DNA of 64,000 nucleotides from Leptolyngbya sp. DLM2.Bin27 (lineage in GTDB: Bacteria; Cyanobacteriota; Cyanobacteriia; Phormidesmidales; Phormidesmidaceae), in NCBI GenBank assembly GCA_007694115.1, contig RECJ01000115.1:1-64000 (forward strand). The letters are read 5' to 3'. The position numbers and the translations under genes were made by a program. Below the pieces are notes generated by a model. It did no database searches. It saw only the letters and a list, made by a program, of their open reading frames with translations, and was not told the DNA's origin. Below, one piece after another: positions 1 to 8,476 of this stretch. Positions within the stretch are counted from its first letter, which is position 1, and every line of letters begins with the position of its first letter.

Positions 1-803
1 TTGGCCCGGTTGGAATACACCATGGAAATCGGCACGGTGTAGATCAGGTGGCAGTCGAGCCCCTGGAGCTGATCGCTGCGGTCTAAAAAGATTTCGTCGT
101 GGTTGCTGCGGCCATTGTCATCGTGGATGGGGACGATGCGATCGAGGTTGTCGGCAATCACCACAATGTGCTGTTTGCCCGGCGGCAGTTTGGCCTTGGC
201 ATTGGCAATGAATTCATTCAGCGCCTTCACCAGGGTCATGGTGTGGGGGTTCACCAAGTCGCGAATCTTGCTGCGCTGGCTGGGCACTGCGCGAATGCTG
301 GCGGTGATTTCGGCAAACTGCGCCGCCAGGGTCTTCACATCCAGCGACTCCATCACCACCTTGGTCTGGCCCAGGTCGTAGAGCGCCTGGCCCCGCTCTT
401 TAAACCAGCTGATCAAGGGGGCTGGGTCGGCGTTTTGTAATTCCTCCAGCAGATGGCGGGTGCAGGACAGCAGAATGTCGGTATATTGCACATCCTGGGC
501 GTCGATGTCGCCGTCTTCCCCCACGGCGGCAAAGTAGACCACAAAGCAGCCTTTCTGTTCCAAATCTTGTTTCAGCCGCAGCAGCTCGGTAGATTTTCCT
601 GCCCCCCGGTGGCCGCTGTAGAGTTGGCAGGTGTAGCGGTGCGATCGCAAAATTTCTGGCCCCAGATCCAGCAGCACGTTGGCATCGCCCCGCTCCGCCT
701 CGCAGTGCACATAGGCCGGATCCCCCGGTTCCAAGGGCCGAAAGGGATCAATGGCGTTGTAGATGCCGGTCAAAATGTCGGTCATGGGGCGTAGATTGGC
801 CAT
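1..803 (-). CDS. P-loop ATPase, KAP/STAND-like, C-terminus beyond window
   Basis: About 267 residues are visible and the gene runs off the left edge, so the C-terminal part is missing. A Walker A motif GHRGAGKST lies at residues 64-72 and a Walker B-like strand IVVIADNLDR at about 213-222. The N-terminal stretch around IYNAIDPFRPL is typical of stand-alone bacterial AAA/KAP-type NTPases whose biological role is unassigned. It may act as a signal-transduction or conflict-system ATPase, but the C-terminal effector that would settle this is outside the window. The ATG at 803 gives the longest frame; an in-frame ATG at 785 is an equally good start, and neither has a clear Shine-Dalgarno. The function is inferred from motifs only. 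Confidence 0.75.
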   Translation of the reverse strand, partial: MANLRPMTDILTGIYNAIDPFRPLEPGDPAYVHCEAERGDANVLLDLGPEILRSHRYTCQLYSGHRGAGKSTELLRLKQDLEQKGCFVVYFAAVGEDGDIDAQDVQYTDILLSCTRHLLEELQNADPAPLISWFKERGQALYDLGQTKVVMESLDVKTLAAQFAEITASIRAVPSQRSKIRDLVNPHTMTLVKALNEFIANAKAKLPPGKQHIVVIADNLDRIVPIHDDNGRSNHDEIFLDRSDQLQGLDCHLIYTVPISMVYSNRA

Positions 804-1238
804 AATTGGCCGCAGCGGTAGGCGGTGTGCCTTCTAGGTTACACGACTTGCCAGGCTAGCTTGTAGGGTCTACGTCCCTCGTTCCCATGCTCTGCGTGGG
901 AATGTAACCCATGGCGCTCCTGCGCCCCAGGCTCAGACGACGCAGGAGCATCTAAGAAGGTGTGTCTCCACGTTGGAGCGCGGGGACAAGTTCAAGACTT
1001 GCCAGGTTAGCTTGCAGGGTCTACGTCAGAACAGGTGATCGAGTCTATAGCGAATCCCTATCGGGTGAGGGGCATCTCAACTTAATAGAGTGTGCTGTGG
1101 CGAAGCCCAACGCACTGCAGGGTTTGGGCTTGGTGCGTCACGCCGGGCGATGACGCACCCTACGATTCTGTACTTCAACCGGGTGAGAAGCGCTATAGGT
1201 GGGCATCTCCGCATTCCCCCTGATCAACGGCTTATCCT
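804..1238. repeat. Repeat-filled intergenic region (435 bp)
   Basis: There is no credible gene here. It holds a 32-bp direct repeat with two mismatches (845-876 and 996-1027; core GACTTGCCAGG, then AGGGTCTACGTC). Between the copies are two hairpins: 882-902 (TTCCCATGC/GCGTGGGAA) and 916-949 (GCTCCTGCG/CGCAGGAGC). Further on is a 9-bp inverted repeat GGTGCGTCA/TGACGCACC at 1132-1159. These look like the dispersed palindromic repeats of cyanobacterial intergenic DNA. The 3' ends and upstream regions of the flanking minus-strand genes lie here, but no confident promoter is visible. Confidence 0.7.
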
Positions 1239-1832
1239 TCAATCGGCATCGCGATCGCGCAAAATCATTACCCCACCGCGCAGAACGATCGCCGCCACCA
1301 GCAGGCCCACCACCAAATCAGGCCAGGCCGAACCAGTGAGGCTGACCAAAAAGCCTGCACCGATCACCCCCAGGTTGGCAATCACATCATTTTTAGAAAA
1401 AATCCAGCTGGCCCGCATGTGAATTTCTTCCTGGCGGTGTTTGGCAATCAGCAGCAGGCAGGTGACGTTGGCCCCCAGCGCCAGCATGCCGATGGCGACC
1501 ATCCAGGTTGGCTCCGGCGATTGCCCCGCCAAAAACCGCCGCACCCCATCGGCCAGCACCAGCCCCGCCAGCGCCACCTGCAACCACCCACTCAGCCGCG
1601 CCGCCCGCAGCTTGGCCCCAGCGGCCCGGCCCACCGCATAGAGCGATAGAGCATAGACCGTGGCATCGGCCAACATATCTAAAGCATCGGCCAGCAGCGC
1701 CGTAGACTGGGCCAACCACCCCGTCAACCCCTCCAGGACAAACATCGCCCCGTTGATCGCCAACAAAATCCACAGCGTCCGCCGTTGAGACGCTTCTTTG
1801 GCACTTAGAGAACCACATTCACAGTCAGACAT
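1239..1832 (-). CDS. Cation diffusion facilitator-type metal transporter
   Basis: This 197-residue integral membrane protein has about six hydrophobic segments and belongs to the CDF/cation-efflux superfamily. It would export a divalent metal, probably Zn, Co or Cd, across the plasma membrane by proton antiport. A DxxxD pair (DMLAD, about residues 51-55) sits in the second segment. In the segment equivalent to TM5 the sequence SKNDVIANLG keeps the Asp of the usual HxxxD pair, but the His position appears to be Phe. It is short and lacks the cytoplasmic C-terminal domain of YiiP/ZitB. The N-terminal CxC (MSDCEC) could bind metal. The family assignment is firm; the substrate is unknown. Confidence 0.8.
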   Translation of the reverse strand: MSDCECGSLSAKEASQRRTLWILLAINGAMFVLEGLTGWLAQSTALLADALDMLADATVYALSLYAVGRAAGAKLRAARLSGWLQVALAGLVLADGVRRFLAGQSPEPTWMVAIGMLALGANVTCLLLIAKHRQEEIHMRASWIFSKNDVIANLGVIGAGFLVSLTGSAWPDLVVGLLVAAIVLRGGVMILRDRDAD

Positions 1833-2114
1833 AGATCAAGGGGTCAGGCAAAACGGTTGGCAGAGGGTAGGGGTTGCTGAATTGAGCCATGGATTTGTGA
1901 TCCAGCCTAGGACACCATAGCGTTCCCCGCGATCGCAGACTGTGCCGTGCAGAACTGGCTGGGGTTTCGGTGGGGCAATAATAATAGAAAATGCCTATTC
2001 TGAGTAGCCGAGTCTAATTAACTGTCGGCGCACCTTACACCGCCCACCCCCATTGCAACAGGGCCAGCCCCAGGCCCTACAATGCGGGTCAGGAGATATA
2101 CCTTCGGAGTCCCC

Positions 2115-2777
2115 ATGCTGACGTTCTACCACCTGCCGCTGTCGATCAACTCCCGCCGGGTTTGGGTGGCGCTGCTGGAGAAAAATTTGTCCTTCAAGGC
2201 CCAGGTGATGACCCTTAGCGGCGACCAGTTCGCCCCCGAGTTCATGGCCCTCAACCCCTTCCACCACATTCCTGTGTTGGTAGACGACGGCTTGGCGGTG
2301 ATCGAATCCTTCGCCATTTTGGACTACTTAGAGGCCAAGCACCCCACCCCCTCGCTGCTGGCCACCACCCCAGCGGGCATCGCCACCATGCGCATGGTGC
2401 AAATGGTGACGGTGAATGAATTGGTGCCCGCCATCAATCCGTTATTTAAAAAAATGATGGGCTTTGGCAATGACCCTGACGATGCGCTGGAGCAGGCTCA
2501 GCAAAAAGCCGAGGTGGTGCTCAGGTTCTACGCCGACCAGCTGGGGGATGGCCCCTTTTTCGGCGGCGAACAGATCACCCTGGCGGACGTGGTGGCGGGC
2601 ACCTACGCCCCCTGGTTTGAGGGGCTGGGCCTGCCCATGGCCCACTACCCCACCCTGCAAGCCTGGGCGGCGCGCCTGATGGCCCGCCCCGCCTGGCAGA
2701 CCACCCAGCCCACGGAGGCCGATTTGGCGGCATTTCGCGATCGCATGCAGCAGCGCATGGCCACCCAGGGCCAGTAG
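2115..2777 (+). CDS. Glutathione S-transferase family protein
   Basis: A cytosolic GST of 220 residues. The thioredoxin-like N-terminal domain covers about residues 1-80, with the glutathione-binding IPVL...ESFAI pattern (cis-Pro in HHIPVL, Glu-Ser at about 66-67). The all-helical C-terminal domain follows to about 205 and contains the ITLADV N-capping motif. Members conjugate glutathione to electrophiles or detoxify peroxides; the substrate cannot be read from sequence. The ATG at 2115 is chosen because GGAG precedes it by a few bases and the protein then starts at the first beta strand; an upstream in-frame ATG would add eleven residues. The next gene starts 4 bp after the stop, so the two are probably co-transcribed. 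Confidence 0.88.
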   Translation: MLTFYHLPLSINSRRVWVALLEKNLSFKAQVMTLSGDQFAPEFMALNPFHHIPVLVDDGLAVIESFAILDYLEAKHPTPSLLATTPAGIATMRMVQMVTVNELVPAINPLFKKMMGFGNDPDDALEQAQQKAEVVLRFYADQLGDGPFFGGEQITLADVVAGTYAPWFEGLGLPMAHYPTLQAWAARLMARPAWQTTQPTEADLAAFRDRMQQRMATQGQ

Positions 2778-2781
2778 CGAG

Positions 2782-4422
2782 GTGGGTTTGAACCGCAAGA
2801 TGCCCCTCTGGTGGGGCGCATTGGCAATTGGCACGCTGGCATTGGCCCTGCGCCTGGCTGGCCTGGGCCGCATTCAAACCCTGGTGTTTGACGAGGTCTA
2901 CTACATCCCCTTTGCCCTCGACTACTGGCGGGGCACCCCCAGCTTCGATGCCCACCCCCCCCTGGGCAAGTACCTGATTGCCGTAGGTATTTGGCTGGGG
3001 CAGTGGCCCGCCGCCTGGCTGGGTTGGGCCACCGTCGAGGTCAATGGTACTCTTGTCAGCCCCCTGGCCTGCCGCTGGCTCAACGCCCTGGTGGGAGCCG
3101 CGATTCCGGTTTTGCTGGCCGCTCTGGCCTGGGAACTGGGGGCGATTTACCCCAGCGATCGAGGCGATCGATGGCCGACCACGGGCAAACATTCCCCTCA
3201 GGAGCTGTCTAGGAAAGAAGATACCAGCTTCAATCCAGCGACTGTAGCCGCTGTAGGGTGGGCACTGCCCACCCTTAGGGAAACTATTTTCCAGAAGTCG
3301 CCTCACTCCCCCTTAAGACCCTTAAGACAGGAGACTTTGAAGCCAGTCAATTCCACCTTACTCACCACCTTACTCAAAGGAGGCCGGGGGGATCGGCCCC
3401 CGCTGCGTCAGCACCGATTTGCCCTGCTGGCGGGTCTGCTCATGGCCCTGGAGGGGCTCACCCTGGTGGAGTCGCGCCTGGCGCTGATCAACATCTACGG
3501 TCTGGCCTTGGGGCTGCTGGGCCAGTGGGCCTGGCTACGGGCGGGGCAGTCTCAGCATCCAGGCCGCTGGCGCTGGGTGGCAGGCATCGCCCTGGGGGCC
3601 GCCATCAACGTCAAGTGGAACTGGGCGGGTCTGTGGCTGGGCCTGCTGCTGTGGGAAATCGGTTGCAACCGCAATCCAGGGTCGACCACCTCGCCTACAA
3701 CCACCCACCCCGCAGGAGCAAACACCAGGAGGGCAAACAACCGTTTGCCCCTACGCCCCTGGCGTAATCGCTTCATCTACCTGGGCATGATTCCTCTGCT
3801 CACTTACCTCAGCCTCTGGCTGCCGCACCTGGCCCTGACGGGAGAATCGCTGGTGGGCGTTCATCGAGCCCTCTGGTCTACCCATCAGGCTATTGGGGCA
3901 AATGGCGGCCATACCTACTGTTCGCCCTGGCACAGCTGGCCGCTGATGGTGCGCCCGGTGGCCTACTTTTTTGAGCGCTCTGGTCAGGGGGCCGAAGCCG
4001 TGGCTACAACCATTCACGCCATGGGCAACCCGGTGCTGTGGTGGCTGTCAACGGCGGCGGTGCTAGCGCTGGGCCTAGGCTGGCTGGGGCGGCAGGTCTC
4101 CGGTGAAAACGACCTCACCAATGGGCAAACCCGCCCGGTGGTGCCGTTTATTTTGATCAACTACCTGGCCAACTGGCTACCCTGGGCGCTGGTCAGCCGC
4201 TGCACGTTTTTTTACCACGCCATGGGGCTGGCCACCTTTGGCACCCTGGGGCTGGCCTGGCTGATGGCCCAGTGGCTAGAAAAACCGCGCGATCGCCCGC
4301 TGGCGCTGCTGCTGCTGGGTGCGATCGCAGTTAGCTTCCTGTTCTGGCTACCGCTCTACCTGGGGCTGCCGCTCCCTACCGAAGCCCTGCAACGCCGCTG
4401 GCTGCTGCCAGGGTGGATCTAG
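2782..4422 (+). CDS. PMT/GT39-type membrane glycosyltransferase carrying in-frame repeats
   Basis: A polytopic, 546-residue membrane protein of the dolichyl/polyprenyl-phosphate-mannose protein mannosyltransferase superfamily. It would transfer sugar from a lipid carrier on the outer face of the membrane. The catalytic-loop Asp-Glu (VFDEVYY) and DAHPPLGK motif lie near residues 33-60, followed by repeated hydrophobic helices. Two stretches interrupt the membrane pattern. Residues about 138-211 contain a copy of an intergenic repeat (3208-3228) and a 21-bp palindrome (3255-3275). Residues about 299-327 contain the GGGCAAAC/GTTTGCCC palindrome (3731-3750). Both are in frame, so the gene may be intact with enlarged loops, or it may be decaying. 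A GTG start at 2782 follows the GST gene by 4 bp. Confidence 0.8.
   Translation: MGLNRKMPLWWGALAIGTLALALRLAGLGRIQTLVFDEVYYIPFALDYWRGTPSFDAHPPLGKYLIAVGIWLGQWPAAWLGWATVEVNGTLVSPLACRWLNALVGAAIPVLLAALAWELGAIYPSDRGDRWPTTGKHSPQELSRKEDTSFNPATVAAVGWALPTLRETIFQKSPHSPLRPLRQETLKPVNSTLLTTLLKGGRGDRPPLRQHRFALLAGLLMALEGLTLVESRLALINIYGLALGLLGQWAWLRAGQSQHPGRWRWVAGIALGAAINVKWNWAGLWLGLLLWEIGCNRNPGSTTSPTTTHPAGANTRRANNRLPLRPWRNRFIYLGMIPLLTYLSLWLPHLALTGESLVGVHRALWSTHQAIGANGGHTYCSPWHSWPLMVRPVAYFFERSGQGAEAVATTIHAMGNPVLWWLSTAAVLALGLGWLGRQVSGENDLTNGQTRPVVPFILINYLANWLPWALVSRCTFFYHAMGLATFGTLGLAWLMAQWLEKPRDRPLALLLLGAIAVSFLFWLPLYLGLPLPTEALQRRWLLPGWI
3208..3275 (+). repeat. Dispersed repeat and palindrome inside the PMT gene
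   Basis: Bases 3208-3228 match 11003-11023 (between genes) at 20 of 21 positions, and CTGTAGGGTG recurs at 3251-3260 and 11029-11038. Bases 3255-3275 form a perfect palindrome (AGGGTGGGCA, one central base, TGCCCACCCT). The insert keeps the reading frame of the glycosyltransferase. Confidence 0.8.
3731..3750 (+). repeat. GGGCAAAC...GTTTGCCC palindrome in coding sequence
   Basis: Eight-base arms with a four-base loop. The same core palindrome occurs between genes near 34916-34936, inside the half-MITE at 45591-45650, near 50190, and in variant form in the centre of the two 103-bp MITEs. Here it is translated in frame in the PMT gene. Confidence 0.8.
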
Positions 4423-4467
4423 CCAACCCCCAACCCGGTCGCTAAAATTTAGGCCCCTTGCTTTTGG

Positions 4468-5130
4468 TCAATACCCATGTTCGGCCAAAAATTCTAGCGA
4501 TAGCCCATGCCCCGCCGCCGCCTCATCTTTTTTGCCCCCGATAAACTTCTCCACATATTTGCCCAGTACGTCGCCCTCCAGGTTCACCGCCTGGCCGGGG
4601 CGCAGGTATCGCAGCGTGGTTTCGCCATAGGTCACGGGGATCACCGCCACCGCAAACCAATCGCCCCTGGGGCTACAGTCGGCCACCGTCAGGCTGATAC
4701 CATTCACCGCAATGCTGCCCTTAGGCACGATGTAGCGAGCCACCCTGGGGTCACCCACCATAAAACTCAGATTCCAGGCGTTGTCGGTCTCCACGGCTGC
4801 CTCCAAATGCCCCTGACCGTCGATGTGGCCCGTGACAAAGTGGCCGCCAATTTTGCTGCCCACCCGCAGCGACGACTCCAGGTTGACTCGGCTGCCGTCG
4901 GCCAGCTGCCCCAGGCTGGTGCGATCTAGGGTTTCGGGCGACACCGCCGCCACAAAGCCATCGGGCAAAATAGTCTCCACCGTCAGGCAAATGCCGTCTA
5001 CGGCAATGCTGTCGCCCAGCTCGACATCGCTGAGCCCCTGGGCGTGGGGCGCAGTCTCCCAGCGAATGTACATCTGATTGTCGCCCTGGTGAGACAGGGT
5101 GCCCACTGCTTGAATCAATCCGGTAAACAT
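4468..5130 (-). CDS. ribE: Riboflavin synthase, alpha subunit
   Basis: This enzyme dismutates two 6,7-dimethyl-8-ribityllumazine molecules to riboflavin plus a pyrimidinedione, the last step of riboflavin synthesis in the cytosol. The protein begins MFTGLIQAVG, the hallmark N-terminus, and consists of two lumazine-binding barrels (about residues 1-97 and 98-195), the second opening with FVTGHIDGQG. The length of 220 residues is normal. The ATG at 5130 is preferred over a longer frame because it gives the conserved N-terminus and has AAGG upstream. It converges on the PMT gene, with 45 bp between the two stop codons. No FMN riboswitch is evident upstream. Confidence 0.95.
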   Translation of the reverse strand: MFTGLIQAVGTLSHQGDNQMYIRWETAPHAQGLSDVELGDSIAVDGICLTVETILPDGFVAAVSPETLDRTSLGQLADGSRVNLESSLRVGSKIGGHFVTGHIDGQGHLEAAVETDNAWNLSFMVGDPRVARYIVPKGSIAVNGISLTVADCSPRGDWFAVAVIPVTYGETTLRYLRPGQAVNLEGDVLGKYVEKFIGGKKDEAAAGHGLSLEFLAEHGY

Positions 5131-5372
5131 GGTCGTAACCTTAAAAAAAATCTCAGGGAAGCAGCCGCCCACCGTAGACAGATCGGGGCATACTTAGAAG
5201 AACTCAAAGCACCTAGACGAATCAATTGAATCAATAATTTTTTTCTTTAGAGTATCCCCTATTCAATCGCGCCATGGGAGCAGACCGCTACACTGTTGAT
5301 GTACAGCTTCCAGGCGACAAAAACCGCTAGAGCACACCAATCACCAATCAATGGATCCAAGAGGCCAAGCCA

Positions 5373-5897
5373 ATGATTGAAATGAGAGTCGCCGGGATAG
5401 CCCTCGATGCGATGTCGCGAACACCAGTCATTTTGCTGCGGGACACCACCGACCGCCGTCAGCTGCCGATCTATATTGGGGCAGATCAGGCGAAGTCAAT
5501 CATTGCTGTGCTCGAAAACCAGCCCGCCCCCCGGCCCCTCACCCACGATCTGTTTGTCAACCTGCTCGAAGAGTGGGATATGACCCTAGAGCGGGTGATG
5601 ATTCATTCGCTCCAAGACAGCACCTACTACGCCCTGCTCTGCCTCAGCCGGGGCGAGCTGCGCCGTGAGCTAGATGCCCGCCCCAGCGATGCGATCGCCA
5701 TTGCCCTGCGCCTCGACGCCCCCATCTGGGTGATGGAAGAAGTCGTCGCCGAGGCCTCGATCCCCGTTGACCGCGACGCCGACGAAGCCGAAAAAGAAGC
5801 CTTCCAGGCGTTTCTAGCCAACATCAACCCCTCCGACTTCACCCAGCGGGGCAAGTCCTCCACCAGCAACGACACCTTCGAGAGTTCTGATTCCTAG
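5373..5897 (+). CDS. DUF151 bifunctional nuclease-family protein
   Basis: A 174-residue protein of the bifunctional-nuclease (DUF151/BFN) family. Family features are the N-terminal MRVAGIALDAMSRTPVILL strand, LPIYIGADQAKSI, the HDLF segment and the DARPSDAIAIALR motif at about residues 102-114. Plant and archaeal relatives have been reported to have DNase/RNase activity, but the role in cyanobacteria is not established. The C-terminal 35 residues are acidic and Ser/Thr-rich. GAGG lies a few bases upstream. A nine-codon mini-ORF (5351-5380) overlaps the start codon and could couple translation, which is speculative. It diverges from ribE across about 240 bp. Confidence 0.85.
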   Translation: MIEMRVAGIALDAMSRTPVILLRDTTDRRQLPIYIGADQAKSIIAVLENQPAPRPLTHDLFVNLLEEWDMTLERVMIHSLQDSTYYALLCLSRGELRRELDARPSDAIAIALRLDAPIWVMEEVVAEASIPVDRDADEAEKEAFQAFLANINPSDFTQRGKSSTSNDTFESSDS

Positions 5898-6243
5898 GGG
5901 CGGTTTGCGGTCAACGATGTACGGCACAGGGTTCACAGCCAGCCCTGTCAAGCAATTGAGGGGGCGATCCTTCGGCTTGGCCGCTGAGCCTAGGACTAGA
6001 AGTCCAAGGCTCAAAGCCGAAATCCTCTGAAGAGGATTGACAGCCGAGTTCCCCAGTCTGCGACCGCAGACTTTTGCTATCAGCCAGGGAGTTCACTCCC
6101 TGGTGGTTGTGGCCGGAGTCCCCTAGTCTATGGGCGTTTCGGGAATGGTTTGGTCACCTTGACAGAACTAGGTTCACAGCTTGCGGCTCACCGATTGACT
6201 GCCTGTCGTACACCCAATACCCGACCCCCAACACCTCCCTCCC
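5898..6243. other. Intergenic region with structured repeat
   Basis: This 346-bp gap holds one copy of the 142-bp four-hairpin element (5984-6125, listed separately). Close to the downstream start codon are short C-rich heptad-like tracts (about 6210-6235) related to the heptanucleotide arrays elsewhere in the window. No clear promoter or gene is visible. Confidence 0.6.
5984..6125. repeat. 142-bp four-hairpin repeat, copy 1
   Basis: Four consecutive stem-loops. The first is GAGCCTAGGACT/AGTCCAAGGCTC (one mismatch). The second is AATCCTC/GAGGATT, the third AGTCTGC/GCAGACT, and the fourth the perfect CCAGGGAGT/ACTCCCTGG. The second copy, at 11041-11182, has the same length and order. Changes around the third loop keep the pairing (GCGACCGC here, GCTTTAGC there). 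It may be a structured RNA, a MITE, or a REP-like element. Confidence 0.85.
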
Positions 6244-7371
6244 ATGCAATACCGCCGGTTTGGCCGCACTAATCTTCAGCTCTCGGTCTTTTCCCTGGGC
6301 ACCATGCGCGCCCTGGCCTCTAAGCCAGTGTTTTTTGACACCATCAAAGCTGGGCTGGCCCTGGGCATCAACCACATCGAAACCGCCCAGGGCTACGGCA
6401 CCAGCGAGCGCTGGCTGGGGGAATTTCTCACCACCGCTGCCTGTGCTGCCGACCTGGTGATCACCACCAAAATTACGCCCCAGCCCGATGCCGCCACCAT
6501 GGCCCAGCGCCTAGAAGCCTCCCTAGATCGGCTGGGCCTCGACCACATTCACTGCCTCGCCATCCACGGGGTCAATACCCCCGAGCACCTGGGGTGGGTG
6601 AGCGATCCCCAGGGCTGTATGGCGGCGGTGCGACGGTTTCAGGCGGCAGGGCGCATCGGCCATGTGGGGTTTTCGACCCACGGCAGTCGGGCGGTGATCG
6701 AGGGTGCGATCGCTACCAACCAGTTCGATTTTGTCAACCTGCATTACTACTACTTCTTTCAGCACCATGCCCCGGTGCTTGACCTGGCCACCGAGCGGGA
6801 TATGGGCATTTTCATCATTTCCCCTGGCGACAAAGGCGGCATGCTCTACAGCCCGCCCGCCCAGCTTAAGAAACTCTGCGCCCCCTTTACCCCCCTAGAA
6901 CTGACCTACCGCTGGCTGCTGGCCGACCCGCGCGTCACCACCCTCAGCACCGGCCCCGCCATCCCCCAAGAACTCGCCCCGCTAAAATCCTTAGGCGATC
7001 GCACCCAGCCCCTGACTACGGCAGAACTCGCCGCCCTCGAACGGCTTGCGGCCCAAGCATCTACCGCCCTGGGGAGCGATCGCTGCGCCCAGTGCTACGC
7101 CTGCCTGCCCTGCCCCGAGGCGATCAATATTCCCGAAGTGCTGCGGCTCAGAAACCTCGCCGTGGCCTACGACATGCAGCCCTTTGGCGAGTACCGCTAC
7201 CGCATGTTTGAGCATGCGGGCCACTGGTTCCCTGGTCGCAAGGCCAGCCACTGCACCGACTGCGGCGACTGCCTGCCCCGCTGCCCCGAACAGCTCGATA
7301 TCCCCACCCTGCTGCGCGACACCCACAGTCGCCTGCAAGGCCCTGCCCGCCGCCGTCTGTGGGGAGATTGA
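6244..7371 (+). CDS. Aldo/keto reductase with C-terminal 4Fe-4S domain
   Basis: A 375-residue protein. Residues about 1-270 form the aldo/keto reductase barrel (start MQYRRFGRTNLQLSVFSLG, ETAQGYG, and a catalytic-type HG...VNLHYYY region). The C-terminal ~100 residues carry two cysteine clusters, CAQCYACLPCP (about 281-291) and CTDCGDCLPRCP (about 338-349), matching the ferredoxin-like extension of the Fe-S AKR subfamily. It probably reduces a carbonyl using NAD(P)H, with clusters of unknown role; the substrate is not predictable. It stands alone between repeat-rich gaps. The third and fourth residues of each cluster are interrupted by Pro as in family members, so the clusters look intact. 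Confidence 0.87.
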   Translation: MQYRRFGRTNLQLSVFSLGTMRALASKPVFFDTIKAGLALGINHIETAQGYGTSERWLGEFLTTAACAADLVITTKITPQPDAATMAQRLEASLDRLGLDHIHCLAIHGVNTPEHLGWVSDPQGCMAAVRRFQAAGRIGHVGFSTHGSRAVIEGAIATNQFDFVNLHYYYFFQHHAPVLDLATERDMGIFIISPGDKGGMLYSPPAQLKKLCAPFTPLELTYRWLLADPRVTTLSTGPAIPQELAPLKSLGDRTQPLTTAELAALERLAAQASTALGSDRCAQCYACLPCPEAINIPEVLRLRNLAVAYDMQPFGEYRYRMFEHAGHWFPGRKASHCTDCGDCLPRCPEQLDIPTLLRDTHSRLQGPARRRLWGD

Positions 7372-7378
7372 GGGGGGA

Positions 7379-7506
7379 TGGGTGTTGGGTGTCGGGTATC
7401 GGGTATGCGGTGCAAGGTATGCGGTGCAAGGCCCGAACCGTAGACCGTGAACCGTGAACCGTGAACCTTAAACCTTGAACCGTTTACCGCAACCCGCAAA
7501 CCGTAG
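7379..7506. repeat. Degenerate heptanucleotide array (inverted halves)
   Basis: A run of 7-base units first in G-rich form (GGGTGTC, GGGTATC, CGGTGCA, AGGTATG) and then in the complementary C-rich form (CCGTGAA repeated three times, CCTTAAA, CCGTTTA, CCGCAAA). Transcripts could fold into a long imperfect hairpin. It matches the style of cyanobacterial short tandemly repeated repetitive (STRR) sequences. The 298-bp gap between the reductase and map contains little else. Confidence 0.8.
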
Positions 7507-7669
7507 AACGCTATACTGAGGATTAGTATTTTCAGGCTGGCATTTTGGCTGCACATTTCGGGAAAAGCTTAGGATTCTTAGCCTCTGGCGTTTCAACCCC
7601 CCGGCAACTGTGTGCCCTAAAATCAGGCGGCCTGTCGCACCTGCCCCGTAACTCAGACCCAGGCACACC

Positions 7670-8476
7670 GTGGAAGAACAAAAGCAACCCTCTGAAGTCA
7701 TCACCCTGCTGTCTAGCCGCGAGCTAGAGAGAATGCGCCAAGCCTGCCAGCTTGCGGCCCAATTGCTTGACTATCTCACCCCCTTCGTCAAGCCCGGCGT
7801 TAGCACCCAAGAGCTCAACGACCTAGCCGAAGCCTGGACCCAAAAACACAACGCCAAAAGCGCTCCCCTGGGCTACGCGGGTACGGTGATGCCCTTCCCT
7901 CGCTCGATCTGCACCAGCATTAACGAGGTCATCTGCCACGGCATCCCCAACGGTGAAGACGTGCTGCGCGACGGCGACATTGTCAATATCGACGTCACCC
8001 CGATTCTCAATGGCTACCACGGCGACACTAGCCGCACCTTTTTGGTGGGCGATGTCGCCCCCGCTGCCCGCCGCCTAGTCGAAGTCACCGAAGAAGCCAT
8101 GTGGCGCGGCATTCGCGCGGTCAAGCCCGGTGCGCGGGTGGGCGATATTGGGGCAGCCATTCAAGCCTACGCCGAGGGTGAGGGCTTTTCGGTGGTGCGC
8201 GACTTTGTCGGCCACGGTGTCCACCGCATCTTCCACGCTGCGCCCCAGATTCCCCACTACGGCGAGCCGGGCAAGGGTAAAAAGCTGCGCCCCGGCATGG
8301 TGTTTACCATCGAGCCGATGATCAATATCGGCAGCTACGAGGCCGAAATTCTAGTTGACGGCTGGACGGCGATCACCGTTGATCGATCCCTCTCGGCCCA
8401 ATTTGAGCACACTGTTGCCGTCACCAAAGACGGCGTTGATGTGCTGACGCTCTCACCCGCCAAGGTGCTGGCCTAG
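7670..8476 (+). CDS. map: Type I methionine aminopeptidase
   Basis: Removes the initiator Met from nascent proteins in the cytosol. The 268-residue protein has the MetAP1 metal-binding set: Asp in NIDVTPILNGYHGD, Asp about 12 residues later (HGDTSRTF), His in GHGVHRIFH, Glu in TIEPM, and Glu in FEHTVAV. An extra N-terminal segment of about 15 residues precedes the usual SSRELERMRQA start. The GTG at 7670 is used because no ATG lies upstream in frame; no strong Shine-Dalgarno is seen. Cyanobacteria often carry several map paralogues, so this may be one of them. Confidence 0.95.
   Translation: MEEQKQPSEVITLLSSRELERMRQACQLAAQLLDYLTPFVKPGVSTQELNDLAEAWTQKHNAKSAPLGYAGTVMPFPRSICTSINEVICHGIPNGEDVLRDGDIVNIDVTPILNGYHGDTSRTFLVGDVAPAARRLVEVTEEAMWRGIRAVKPGARVGDIGAAIQAYAEGEGFSVVRDFVGHGVHRIFHAAPQIPHYGEPGKGKKLRPGMVFTIEPMINIGSYEAEILVDGWTAITVDRSLSAQFEHTVAVTKDGVDVLTLSPAKVLA

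Noticed and set aside
7379-7506. Heptad array considered as a CRISPR array
   Set aside because: Units are seven bases without spacers of constant length, degenerate, and reverse polarity mid-way; no cas genes.
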